The notes beneath the pieces were generated by a model. The model had not been told where the DNA came from. It saw nothing but the letters and a program-made list of their open reading frames with translations, and did no database searches. DNA of 19,218 nucleotides, taken from an uncultured Eubacteriales bacterium (GTDB lineage Bacteria > Bacillota > Clostridia > Monoglobales > Firm-18). The DNA lies in NCBI GenBank assembly GCA_905210885.1, contig CAJLYO010000009.1, forward strand, positions 1 to 19,218, written 5' to 3'. Below are positions 7,284-15,008 of the stretch, in pieces. How positions within the stretch are numbered: the first letter of the stretch is position 1; the number at the start of each line of letters is the position of its first letter. The translations under genes and the position numbers were made by a program.

Positions 7284-7634
7284 ATGAAAAAATTTAAGTT
7301 TGTATCAGTCATGCTTTCGGTTGCTTTGTTGGGTACTATGCTCAATTTTACGGTATCGGCGGAGGAAATCAACGCTCATGCATCGACAAGAACCGTATAT
7401 GAGCAGGATTTCGATAATTGTGATTGGTGGGATAATGGCGCTCCTACAGATGAACAACTGAAGAAGGAGGTGTTTTTCTCATATTTGAACGATTCTGCAA
7501 ATATGGAATCGGCTTATGGACTGATAGATGGGCAGGGTAGAGAGATGGGCAACAAATCGCTTCATCACAGCGCGACATTCAAACTTCCGTTTGGAAAACA
7601 ACCTGATGGAAGTTGTGGAAAGAGGCGGCGGTGA
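7284..7634 (+). pseudogene. Truncated secreted protein (signal peptide and N-terminus only)
   Basis: A strong GGGAGG (7270-7275) favours the ATG at 7284, giving MKKFKF and a classic signal peptide: a hydrophobic stretch VMLSVALLGTMLNF and likely cleavage after VSA (about residue 26). The mature part begins with RTVYEQDFDNCDWW. This resembles the first strand of the LamG/concanavalin-like jelly-roll domains found at the front of large clostridial surface or secreted glycosidases. After ~90 recognisable residues the frame ends in a basic, low-quality tail (GSCGKRRR) at a TGA. The following DNA is open in the +1 frame instead. I infer that most of a large extracellular enzyme gene was deleted and its 5' end joined to unrelated DNA near 7590-7600. 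Whether the peptide is still made is unknown; its start signals are intact. Confidence 0.6.
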
Positions 7635-7920
7635 CTTTTGTAAAGAAAAGGCCATTGTCAAGGAAATAGATTCCTCGGCATACAAGAATAAAACAAAGGA
7701 GCTTATGAAAGAGCTTGTAAGCCTTTCGGCAAAGCACAGCAGCTTTGATAAGGCGCTTAAAAAGCTTAACGAAAAATACGGCGCCGACAAGGTTTTAAAA
7801 ATCAGACAAAAGTTTAATGAACTGAATATAAGCCCGGTGGTAATTCCGCGGCGCGCACAGTATAAAAGACTGCCCGGAACAGATACACTGATCGGGCATT
7901 TTTATAACAAAACAGGGTAG
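7600..7920 (+). pseudogene. Unrecognised 3' gene fragment fused out of frame
   Basis: From about 7600 the +1 frame reads about 106 codons of protein-like sequence: GGGDFCKEKAIVKEIDSSAY, then a lysine/glutamate-rich helical stretch with ALKKLNEKYGADKVLKIRQK, ending LIGHFYNKTG and TAG at 7918-7920. Codon choice looks bacterial and there are no stops. It has no start codon with a ribosome binding site of its own and begins at the point where the upstream secreted-protein frame loses sense. I do not recognise the family. It is best read as the C-terminal end of a second gene brought in by the same deletion. Confidence 0.45.
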
Positions 7921-7942
7921 GCTGTGACAGCCGTACGTGAAA

Positions 7943-7977
7943 AATGCGGACGTGGTCTTTAAGACTGTGTCCGCATT
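7943..7977 (-). terminator. Hairpin terminator of the GH36/HAD-remnant strand
   Basis: AATGCGGACGTGGTCTT (7943-7959) pairs with 7961-7977 with three G-U wobbles. On the minus strand it is followed by TTTTT, so it can act as a rho-independent terminator for transcripts from the GH36 gene. The arm core is related to the 5410-5467 hairpin. Confidence 0.65.
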
Positions 7978-7984
7978 ATGCTTC

Positions 7985-8200
7985 TTACAGGATTATGTCA
8001 AGCATTTCCGTAAGATTGTCTATTTTGTAGTCGCACATATCTCCTATGCCCGACCTTTCTATATTTCCGCCGGAAATACCCACACAGCAAAAACCGGCAA
8101 GCTTAATTGATACGACGCCTGCGGAGCTGTCCTCGATACCTATTACCTTATGTCTGTTTTCCCGTATTGGATAGAGCCATTCTCTGTCTAAATATGTTTT
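7985..8200 (-). pseudogene. C-terminal remnant of a HAD-superfamily phosphatase
   Basis: Read on the minus strand from 8200 to the TAA at 7985, 71 codons give YPIRENRHKVIGIEDSSAGV, then a SIKLAGFCCVGISGGN segment and a LTEMLDIIL end. VIGIEDSSAG is the motif III/IV region of HAD hydrolases (beta-phosphoglucomutase/phosphatase-like), where the acidic pair binds Mg2+. The nucleophile motif I (DxDxT), the cap domain and the start codon are missing. The homology begins directly after the GH36 stop codon and an in-frame TAG, so the 5' two-thirds were lost. It may have belonged to the same sugar operon, since HAD sugar phosphatases are common in such clusters. Confidence 0.7.
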
Positions 8201-8203
8201 CTA

Positions 8204-10195
8204 TTATAAAACCTTTATTACCGCCGCTGATTTTTCGCTTAGCGAAACTGTCAGAATACCGTCGGAAACAGAACACTTGCAGCTGCTTTTGGACGGATAA
8301 ACGACACCGGCGGTGTTTCCGGATACCGGTATTTTTATTTCGCCGCTGCCGGAAAGTCTGCCGACGCAAATGTATGAGTGATTTTCTCCTTTGTAGCCGT
8401 TTACGACAATATCGTCCTCAAAATTAACCGCGCCCAGCGGCCAGAAGGGAGTAAGATGCGGTATTTCGTTTCTTACCGACTTGTAAAATTCAACTCCGCT
8501 CTTTATTATTTCAAACTTTTCCTCGGGTAAAAACGGTGTTTCTGCCGAAAGGACCGGACGGCGGAACATGGCGTTTACCATATTGAACACTATCTCGCCG
8601 TCTGTCTGCTCTTTCATGGGTAAAACCCATACCTGTGCCTGCTCCGGGATAACGGCTGTGGATGACATTGCCGCAATGGCAGCGGTGGGCTTATAGCTTG
8701 TTGCATCGGTTATCGATTGCATTGAAAAATGCCGCAGACTTTCCGAATCCATTCTCATTCCGCCGCTTGCACAGTTCTCAATTATCAGCCCCGGGTGTCT
8801 TTTATATAATCCGTCTACCCAGTCAAGATATGCTTTTTGGTGTTTCATAAGTCCGTCGCCGAAGCTGTCACTGTCAATCTCGGTTCCCGAACCGCCGTCT
8901 ATGTTGTAGTCAAATTTAAAATACTGTATGTTGTACTCCGAAATTAACCTGTCAACAACATTGTTTAAATATTCCGTAACCTTTTTGTTTCTGAAGTCGA
9001 AATGATACCTTCCGTGGTCTATCACTCTTTTTCCGTGACGGACAAAAAAACAGCTGTCATCAAAATATTTTAAAGCCGGGCAGTTTATGCCCATAACTTC
9101 CGGTTCAAGCCATATTCCGGGTTTCATACCTTTTTTTATAATATAGTCAAAAACCTCTTTCATGCCGTTTTTAAAGCGCTTTTCGCAAACTTCCCATTCG
9201 CCTACGGTTTCCCACCATGTTCCGTCTGCATACCAGCCGGCATCCATGCAGTAAATTTCCGCACCTGCTTTTGCTGCGGCGTCTATAACGGGAAGTTCTT
9301 TTTCCGTTGTTGGGTCGGCATTGAGGCAGGCCATGTAGTCATTGAATATTACCGGAAGCGACATGTCCGCAGGACTTCTGTATGCTGTCTTGCGGCGCAG
9401 ATTTGTCATTTGCGCAAAGGCGCCGTTTAAGTCTTTGGCAAATACTACAGAGGCTTTTACCGATGAAAAGCTCTGCCCCGGTTTTAAATCTTTCCACCAG
9501 CAGTTTTCCTGTTCCGAAGGACCGGAAAGACGAAGGTAGTTTAGCCATCCTGTGTCAGATATTTCAAAACTCCATGATCCGTTATGCTCGATTTGCCAAA
9601 GCATTGCACCGTCAGTGTTTTCAACAGCTGCCATGGGCATGTATTCTTTGGTAGACCACGTTCCCGTGTTTTGGGCGAAAATTCTTTTTGTTGAGCCGTT
9701 GTTGATTTTTGAAAATCCCAGCTGTTCCGGTGTATAGCTTCGCCAGTTGAGCTCGCGGCACCAGCTGTTGTGGCACAGATGTATCTTCTCAATATCAAAG
9801 TTGTAAAGGCAGAGCGAGCTTACGTATTCAAGTCCGATACTTTCGCTGCTGATGTTTTCAACTTCCGTATATGATGTAAATGCGCTTAGAGTTTCATAAA
9901 AATCGTAATGCAGCTTTACCGAAATCTTTTCGTTTGCCAAATTGAAAACAATGCTGTTGTCCGTTTCTGAGTGTGAAACATATTTAAGACTTTGGGACAG
10001 CAAACTTCCTATGTGTTTTGCACCGTGATGGCTGTCCGGGTTTTCTCCGCTTGCGAAAATTTCACAGGGTACGCAAACAGGCTCAGGCTCTGCGTCTTTT
10101 TTCTTTGTGCCTATGTATAAAAGAATAAGACGTTTTTCATCATCGATGCAGAATGAAAAATGTATTTTGTTTTTTGTTATGTCCAGATTTTGCAT
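8204..10195 (-). CDS. Glycoside hydrolase family 36 alpha-galactosidase
   Basis: A 663-residue clan GH-D enzyme expected to release alpha-galactosyl (or alpha-GalNAc) residues with retention. The N-terminal ~270 residues form the beta-supersandwich. The barrel starts near IYCMDAGWY (~residue 315) and continues with GMKPGIWLEPEV, the family W-x-EPE strand. The nucleophile is Asp429 in YFKFDYN and the acid/base is Asp497 in SITDATSY; IENCASGGMRMD between them is the GH36 C-x-SGG-x-R block. A C-terminal beta domain ends in VIKVL. No signal peptide, hence cytoplasmic. A good GAGGTGAT ribosome binding site precedes the ATG. It is divergent from the EEP-MFS unit and has its own TTGAAC-N17-TAAAAT promoter. 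Family certain; exact sugar specificity not. Confidence 0.92.
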   Translation of the reverse strand: MQNLDITKNKIHFSFCIDDEKRLILLYIGTKKKDAEPEPVCVPCEIFASGENPDSHHGAKHIGSLLSQSLKYVSHSETDNSIVFNLANEKISVKLHYDFYETLSAFTSYTEVENISSESIGLEYVSSLCLYNFDIEKIHLCHNSWCRELNWRSYTPEQLGFSKINNGSTKRIFAQNTGTWSTKEYMPMAAVENTDGAMLWQIEHNGSWSFEISDTGWLNYLRLSGPSEQENCWWKDLKPGQSFSSVKASVVFAKDLNGAFAQMTNLRRKTAYRSPADMSLPVIFNDYMACLNADPTTEKELPVIDAAAKAGAEIYCMDAGWYADGTWWETVGEWEVCEKRFKNGMKEVFDYIIKKGMKPGIWLEPEVMGINCPALKYFDDSCFFVRHGKRVIDHGRYHFDFRNKKVTEYLNNVVDRLISEYNIQYFKFDYNIDGGSGTEIDSDSFGDGLMKHQKAYLDWVDGLYKRHPGLIIENCASGGMRMDSESLRHFSMQSITDATSYKPTAAIAAMSSTAVIPEQAQVWVLPMKEQTDGEIVFNMVNAMFRRPVLSAETPFLPEEKFEIIKSGVEFYKSVRNEIPHLTPFWPLGAVNFEDDIVVNGYKGENHSYICVGRLSGSGEIKIPVSGNTAGVVYPSKSSCKCSVSDGILTVSLSEKSAAVIKVL

Positions 10196-10235
10196 TTTAT
10201 CACCTCAAAAATTTATATATCTCTATGCCGCCACA

Positions 10236-10264
10236 ATTTTATCATACGATTAATTCAGGTTCAA
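10236..10264 (-). promoter_or_regulatory. Sigma-A promoter of the GH36 gene
   Basis: On the minus strand TTGAAC (10264-10259) and TAAAAT (10241-10236) are separated by exactly 17 bp and lie 41 bp before the GH36 ATG. The divergent control element of the EEP gene lies about 40 bp upstream and could serve both directions. Confidence 0.7.
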
Positions 10265-10298
10265 CCGTGCTTTTGAAATTCAGCATAATAACTTCATT

Positions 10299-10343
10299 TT
10301 AGCAATTAATTATCATTTACAGTATTTTTTGTTCATGTAGAAT
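10299..10343 (+). promoter_or_regulatory. Promoter with upstream direct-repeat operator before the EEP gene
   Basis: TTTACA (10316-10321), a 16-bp spacer and TAGAAT (10338-10343) form a fair sigma-A promoter. The 16-bp AATTAATTATCATTTA (10304-10319), identical to one at 12402-12417, overlaps the -35. Two related decamers, TTAGCAATTA (10299-10308) and TTATCATTTA (10310-10319), match at 8 of 10 positions with an 11-bp period. This looks like a tandem half-site for an activator abutting -35 (AraC-type proteins bind this way; the identity is inference). Confidence 0.65.
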
Positions 10344-10378
10344 GTAGGTTGATAAAATATAATGGAGAGGTGTTTTTT

Positions 10379-11143
10379 ATGCGAATTATGACATGTAACA
10401 TATGGGGAGATTATTTTGATAATCCGGTGGAAGCAAGAACAGATGCATACGAAAAGCTTTTTTGCGAATATGCTCCGGATATTGCGGGCATACAGGAATG
10501 TACGCCTTCATGGTACGGCTGTTCGCTTTTTGAAAACGTTTCGGATAATTACGGGTTGGTGAAAGTAACCGAAAACAACTATACTCCGATACTGGTAAAA
10601 AAGGAAAGATTCAGTATAGAAAAAAGCGGTTTTTACCTGTATAAGGACACCCCCGACCCGTCAAAGGGATATACTTATCTTGTGCTTTGCGATAAGAAAA
10701 CCGGTGAGCGCATCGGAGCGGTTAATACCCACTTTTGGTGGAAGACAGGCCCCGAGCATGACATAATACGAAACAGTAATGCACAGGAATTTACGGCTGT
10801 GATAAAGAAAATTAATGCAGAATACGGCTGTCCCGTGTTTGCATTCGGAGATTTAAACTGCGGGTACGAAGCAGACGTTTTTAATATATTTAAAAGCAGC
10901 GGTATTAAACTTGCAATAGATGAAGCGTATAAAAAAGATGAATATTCCAGCGAGCACGGCGATCCGGTTTTAAAAGACGACGGCAAGTGGCACGGCATAA
11001 AGACGAAGGATGATAAAAATAATTCCCTTGACCATATAATTTGCTATAAAAACCATTGCGGCATTAAGGAATACAGAGTTGTTGATGTTCAGTACATTTT
11101 GGACGCAAGCGACCATTCTCCGGTATACATAGACATTATTTAA
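10379..11143 (+). CDS. Endonuclease/exonuclease/phosphatase (EEP) fold hydrolase
   Basis: A 254-residue single-domain protein of the EEP superfamily (DNase I, sphingomyelinase and inositol phosphatase relatives), Mg2+-dependent phosphodiesterase or phosphatase. All catalytic motifs are present: MTCNIWG at the N-terminus, IQE with metal-binding Glu40, NTHFWW, FGDLNCG, LDHIICY and the closing SDHSP His. No signal peptide, so cytoplasmic. The start at 10379 is chosen because GGAGAGG lies just upstream; an in-frame TTG at 10349 lacks a ribosome binding site. The MFS gene follows after 18 nt in the same operon. In this sugar cluster a phosphodiester-containing glycan or sugar-phosphate substrate is plausible, but neither the sequence nor the family name fixes it. 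Confidence 0.88.
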   Translation: MRIMTCNIWGDYFDNPVEARTDAYEKLFCEYAPDIAGIQECTPSWYGCSLFENVSDNYGLVKVTENNYTPILVKKERFSIEKSGFYLYKDTPDPSKGYTYLVLCDKKTGERIGAVNTHFWWKTGPEHDIIRNSNAQEFTAVIKKINAEYGCPVFAFGDLNCGYEADVFNIFKSSGIKLAIDEAYKKDEYSSEHGDPVLKDDGKWHGIKTKDDKNNSLDHIICYKNHCGIKEYRVVDVQYILDASDHSPVYIDII

Positions 11144-11161
11144 ATCTGAAGGGAAATGAAA

Positions 11162-12370
11162 ATGAGTAAAAAACTTGAAAACGGCATTTATAATGCATTT
11201 AAAATCGGTGCCGCCTGCATTTGTATATATATGATGAGCTATTGCATAAGAAATCTTTTGACGGTTTCAACTGTCGAAATCATAAAAGAAGGTGTAATGA
11301 CAAAGGAAAAACTCGGCTTTTTGTCGGCAGTGTATTATGGGGTATATGCCTTCGGGCAGCTTATAAACGGCACTGTCGGAGATACGGTTACACCGAAAAA
11401 GATGATAGTTCCGGGTTTGCTTGCAAGCGGTATAGCTTCATGCCTGTTTCCGTTTACGACACACTATGCTTTGCGGCTTTTATGCTTTGGTGTTATGGGT
11501 TTCGGGCTGTCTATGTTAAGGGGACCGCTTGTAAAAATAATTTCCGAGAATATGGAAGAAAAACAGTCGCAGTTTGCCTGCGTGCTTCTGGCAGCCGGCG
11601 TTTACGCAGGTCCGTTTATTGTTTCTTTCGCGGCTGTGTTTCTGAGGTGGAAATATGTATTTTTGGTGTTCGGTATTATTACCGTTGCATTTTCTCTGCT
11701 TGGAGGAATCGTGCTTGACAGGCTTGAAAAAAACAATATTATCAGGATTAACATTTTACCCGGTGAAAAGGTTGATTTCCTTTCTGTGTTTAAAGTCAAA
11801 AATTTTATCGTGTTTATTATAATAAGCGCACTTGTGGAAATTGCCGGAACGTCAATTGCATTTTGGATTCCCTCTTATGTGTCAGACAGGCTAAAGCTCA
11901 GTGTTAATTTGTCCAACACGATTTTCAGCGTCATTTCAATGATAAAATTCGTGTGCCCGTTTTTGTGTCTTATAATACTCAGGCTTTTTAAGGATAACAT
12001 GATGCGTCTTATGAGGGTGCTTTTTTTTGCTGCGGCATTGGGACACATATTAATGAATTTTGTGACCTCACCGATTTTAAATATTATAATTTTTGCAGCG
12101 GCACAGTTTTTCTCCGCGTGCGTGTCGGCACTTATATGGAGCGTGTATATCCCGAGCTTAGCCGACACCGGCAAGGTATCGGCGGCGAACGGTATGCTTG
12201 ATTTTGCAGGATATTTCGGCGCCTCGGCAGCAAGTGTAATGGTATCATCTGTTATGGGGAAAATAGGCTGGAACGGCGTTGTGTACATGTGGAGTGCATT
12301 TATGCTTTTAGGCTTTGCCGTTGCGGTTTATCAAGGGATAAACGAGAAAAAGCAGAGTGCCGTACGGTAA
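11162..12370 (+). CDS. MFS transporter, OPA (sugar-phosphate antiporter)-like
   Basis: A ~402-residue integral membrane protein with about 12 hydrophobic segments. The N-terminal part (YCIRNLLTVS, then GFLSAVYYGVYAFGQLINGTVGD and PKKMI) carries the loop 2-3 G-x-x-x-D-x-x-x-P-K-K motif of major facilitator proteins, in the form seen in the organophosphate:phosphate antiporter branch (GlpT/UhpT-like). It probably moves a sugar phosphate, glycerophosphodiester or small glycoside across the cytoplasmic membrane. The ATG at 11162 sits 8 nt after AAGGG; the ATG two codons earlier is too close. The preceding EEP hydrolase gene suggests a phosphorylated substrate, by inference. MFS is certain, OPA type likely. 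Confidence 0.87.
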   Translation: MSKKLENGIYNAFKIGAACICIYMMSYCIRNLLTVSTVEIIKEGVMTKEKLGFLSAVYYGVYAFGQLINGTVGDTVTPKKMIVPGLLASGIASCLFPFTTHYALRLLCFGVMGFGLSMLRGPLVKIISENMEEKQSQFACVLLAAGVYAGPFIVSFAAVFLRWKYVFLVFGIITVAFSLLGGIVLDRLEKNNIIRINILPGEKVDFLSVFKVKNFIVFIIISALVEIAGTSIAFWIPSYVSDRLKLSVNLSNTIFSVISMIKFVCPFLCLIILRLFKDNMMRLMRVLFFAAALGHILMNFVTSPILNIIIFAAAQFFSACVSALIWSVYIPSLADTGKVSAANGMLDFAGYFGASAASVMVSSVMGKIGWNGVVYMWSAFMLLGFAVAVYQGINEKKQSAVR

Positions 12371-12401
12371 AGCCACATTAGCAATTTTGTTGCATTATAA
12401 G

Positions 12402-12442
12402 AATTAATTATCATTTAAAACATAAGCGGTATTTTGTATAAT
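12402..12442 (+). promoter_or_regulatory. Promoter and shared operator before the GH39 operon
   Basis: TTTAAA (12414-12419), a 17-bp spacer and TATAAT (12437-12442), preceded and overlapped by AATTAATTATCATTTA (12402-12417), identical over 16 bp to the element before the EEP gene and placed the same way on -35. A further TTAGCAATT copy lies 30 bp upstream (12378-12386). No terminator separates this from the MFS gene, so it is an internal promoter or a second start of one regulon. Confidence 0.7.
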
Positions 12443-12478
12443 TAAAAGTGAAAAGAACTATGTACAGGAGTGGGAGAA

Positions 12479-14056
12479 ATGATATATGTTGTACCCGAAA
12501 ACGATAAAAAGCGGTTTTCACAGACGCCGTTTACATGTGTAAGTGTGGGGCGGGCTTTTGAACTTCTGCGTCATGACATGATGCTCCAGATGAAAAAGCT
12601 GCAGGAGGAAATCGGTTTTTCATACTGCCGTTTTCACGGACTGTTTCATGATGAAATGGCGGTGGTAAGACGTAAAGAAGACGGTTCCCTTGCATTTCAG
12701 TGGAATCATATAGATAAGCTTTTTGACAATCTTAAATCCGTTTCAATAAAGCCTTTTGTGGAGCTTGGGGCAATGCCCAAGGCGCTTGCGTCCGGGGATT
12801 CCGTGATTTTTCACTGGAAGATGAATACAAGCGAGCCCAAGGATTATTCCGAATGGGGACAGCTTGTTACGGCGTTTATTAAGCATATGATACAGCGCTA
12901 CGGCTTTGACGAGGTTAAAACCTGGTATTTTGAGGTTTGGAACGAGCCTAATTTAAAAGGCTTCTGGCCCGCCGGAATGGAGGCGTACTATAAGCTTTAC
13001 GAAACCTCCGCAAGAGCCGTAAAGGCGATTTCAAACGAACTCAGGGTGGGCGGTCCGTCGACAGCCGGCGGCGCGTTTATTTCTGAAATGATAGATGTAT
13101 GTGTAAAAAGAAATATTCCTATTGATTTTGTGACAACGCACTGTTATCCCTGCGGTGAGCAGTGTGAGTATCCGGATAAAGAACATTCGCCGTATAAAAC
13201 AGGCATGTATTTTATCGAAAGATTTAAAGAGGTGCATGAACAGGTAAAAAGCTCAAAGCTTCCAAACCTTGAAATTCACTGGACGGAATGGAACACAATG
13301 TCGTGGAAATGGGGCGGCGGCGAGGTCGACTTTATAACCAATGTATGCAACGATAATCACTACAGTGCCGGCTGCATTGTAAGAAACATGCTCGGAGTTT
13401 CCGATTACTGCGATTCGGCATCGTTCTGGACCGTCAGCGATATGATAGAGGAATCCGGCATGCCACACAGCGTTTTCTCTGCCAATATGGGCATGATTAC
13501 GGTGGGCGGAATCCCAAAAGCAAGCTATAATGCGTTTTTGCTGCTTAAAAAAATGCGCGGCAAAAGAATGAAATGCGTATACAGCGGCTATCCAACAGGG
13601 TTTGGCGCAGCGGCAGCCTTTGAAGAAGGTGTTACGCGCTGTATAATGTATAACTCTCAGATACCTGATGACGATAACGCCGAAACGGTAAGCGATACGC
13701 TTAGTATACCTGCAAGTGACGGTGTGTACATAGTAAGCACGGCGGTTATCAGAAAAGGACACGGAAGCTGTTATGAAAGCTGGGCGGCGATGGGCATGCC
13801 CCAGGATTTATCGCCTATGCAGGCAGAGGTAATAAGGGCGCACAGTGTTCCGGAATACAACTTTAAAAGAGTCGCTGCGCATGGCGGCAAGCTTGAATTT
13901 GATTTTACTCTCGGAGCCGACGAGGTAATGTACCTTGAAGTTCAGAAAGAGGGATTCACGGCAATGCCCCGTGATACGGGTAGGGTTGATATAGAAAAGT
14001 GGAACGCAATGGTAACGCTTGAGCGCAAAACATACGGTTCGCTTAAGGAGGAGTAA
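12479..14056 (+). CDS. Glycoside hydrolase family 39 (beta-xylosidase-like)
   Basis: A 525-residue clan GH-A enzyme. The N-terminal TIM barrel carries FSYCRFHGLF (strand 1), FVELGAMPKALA, the acid/base Glu156 in EVWNEPNLKGFW and the nucleophile Glu270 in EIHWTEWNTMSW. The HCYP segment lies between them. The C-terminal ~150 residues are the accessory beta-sandwich typical of GH39. Known GH39 activities are beta-xylosidase and alpha-L-iduronidase, with some other beta-glycosidases; length and WNEPNL fit the bacterial xylosidase group, but substrate is open. No signal peptide, so it acts on imported oligosaccharides. The ATG at 12479 suits AGGAG at 12465-12469; a GTG at 12470 is too close to it. 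It heads the permease operon with only 4 nt before the next start. Confidence 0.9.
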   Translation: MIYVVPENDKKRFSQTPFTCVSVGRAFELLRHDMMLQMKKLQEEIGFSYCRFHGLFHDEMAVVRRKEDGSLAFQWNHIDKLFDNLKSVSIKPFVELGAMPKALASGDSVIFHWKMNTSEPKDYSEWGQLVTAFIKHMIQRYGFDEVKTWYFEVWNEPNLKGFWPAGMEAYYKLYETSARAVKAISNELRVGGPSTAGGAFISEMIDVCVKRNIPIDFVTTHCYPCGEQCEYPDKEHSPYKTGMYFIERFKEVHEQVKSSKLPNLEIHWTEWNTMSWKWGGGEVDFITNVCNDNHYSAGCIVRNMLGVSDYCDSASFWTVSDMIEESGMPHSVFSANMGMITVGGIPKASYNAFLLLKKMRGKRMKCVYSGYPTGFGAAAAFEEGVTRCIMYNSQIPDDDNAETVSDTLSIPASDGVYIVSTAVIRKGHGSCYESWAAMGMPQDLSPMQAEVIRAHSVPEYNFKRVAAHGGKLEFDFTLGADEVMYLEVQKEGFTAMPRDTGRVDIEKWNAMVTLERKTYGSLKEE

Positions 14057-14060
14057 TATA

Positions 14061-14996
14061 ATGAAACAGAAACTGAAAACAAAAAACGGCAGACTGAGTA
14101 CATATCTTGCAAACAATTATGAATTCTGGCTTTTGTCACTTCCGGCAATTATATACTTTTTGGTTTTTTGTTACTGGCCGATGTTCGGTGCGGTTCTGGC
14201 ATTTAAAAATTTCAATTACGCAAAGGGTATTTTCGGAAGTGATTGGGTAGGCTTTAATAACTTTAAATTTTTCTTTTTGTCAAATGACGCATGGCGTATA
14301 ACAAGAAACACTTTGGGGTACTCGTCGGTATTTATTGTGACAAGTACAATTGCCGCTATGGCAGTTGCACTGCTGCTGTTTGAAATATCAAGCAGACGGT
14401 GCATAAAGCTTTATCAGACAATTATGATTCTGCCGCACTTTATGTCATGGGTTTTGGTAGGATATATTACATACATTCTGTTTAACGGCAGTCAGGGCGT
14501 TTTCAATCAGATATTAACAGCAATGGGACTTAAACCTGTGGACTGGTACTCAACACCCGGTGTGTGGCCGTTTATTCTGCCGGTGGTTAATATATGGAAA
14601 GGCGTCGGAATGAAAAGTATTATGTATTATTCCGCACTTATGGGGCTTGACTTGTCACTTTATGAGGCTGCGGAAATTGACGGAGCCGGACGCTGGAAAC
14701 AGACATGGGCAATTTCTGTTCCGTCGCTTATTCCCATTATGACAATACTTTTTATAATGGACGTGGGCGGTATATTCAGAGGCGACTTCGGTCTGTTTTA
14801 TCAGATTACAAGAGATATCGGCGCCCTGTACCCCACAACCGATATTATAGACACATACGTTTACCGCGGTTTGAGAACCGGCGATGTCGGTATAACTTCG
14901 GCGGTCGGTCTTTTCCAGTCCGTTGTGGGTCTGGTGGTTGTTATGGGTACAAATTACCTTGTTAAGAAGATCGAACCCGATAACGCTATGTTTTAA
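14061..14996 (+). CDS. ABC transporter permease, LplB/YteP-type
   Basis: A 311-residue inner-membrane permease of the carbohydrate ABC importer family 1 (CUT1), LplB branch, forming one half of the transmembrane channel for oligosaccharide uptake. Six hydrophobic segments are visible, beginning with WLLSLPAIIYFLVFCYWPMFG, the LplB-family hallmark. The cytoplasmic EAA loop reads YEAAEIDGAGRWKQTWAISV and docks to the ATPase. AAGGAGGAG (14045-14053) gives a strong start at 14061; the frame extends upstream into the GH39 gene without a ribosome binding site. The partner permease is the gene at 18386. No ATPase gene is seen, as is usual for CUT1 systems sharing an MsmX-like ATPase; no binding protein is seen either. 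Confidence 0.92.
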   Translation: MKQKLKTKNGRLSTYLANNYEFWLLSLPAIIYFLVFCYWPMFGAVLAFKNFNYAKGIFGSDWVGFNNFKFFFLSNDAWRITRNTLGYSSVFIVTSTIAAMAVALLLFEISSRRCIKLYQTIMILPHFMSWVLVGYITYILFNGSQGVFNQILTAMGLKPVDWYSTPGVWPFILPVVNIWKGVGMKSIMYYSALMGLDLSLYEAAEIDGAGRWKQTWAISVPSLIPIMTILFIMDVGGIFRGDFGLFYQITRDIGALYPTTDIIDTYVYRGLRTGDVGITSAVGLFQSVVGLVVVMGTNYLVKKIEPDNAMF

Positions 14997-15008
14997 AGGA
15001 GGAAAACC

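Noticed and set aside
9339..9798. Overlapping open frames on both strands within the alpha-galactosidase gene
   Set aside because: All are shadows of the long GH36 frame, whose catalytic motifs and ribosome binding site are clear.
12378..12400. GCAATTTTGTTGC as a terminator between the MFS and GH39 genes
   Set aside because: The stem is only 4 bp and no T-run follows.
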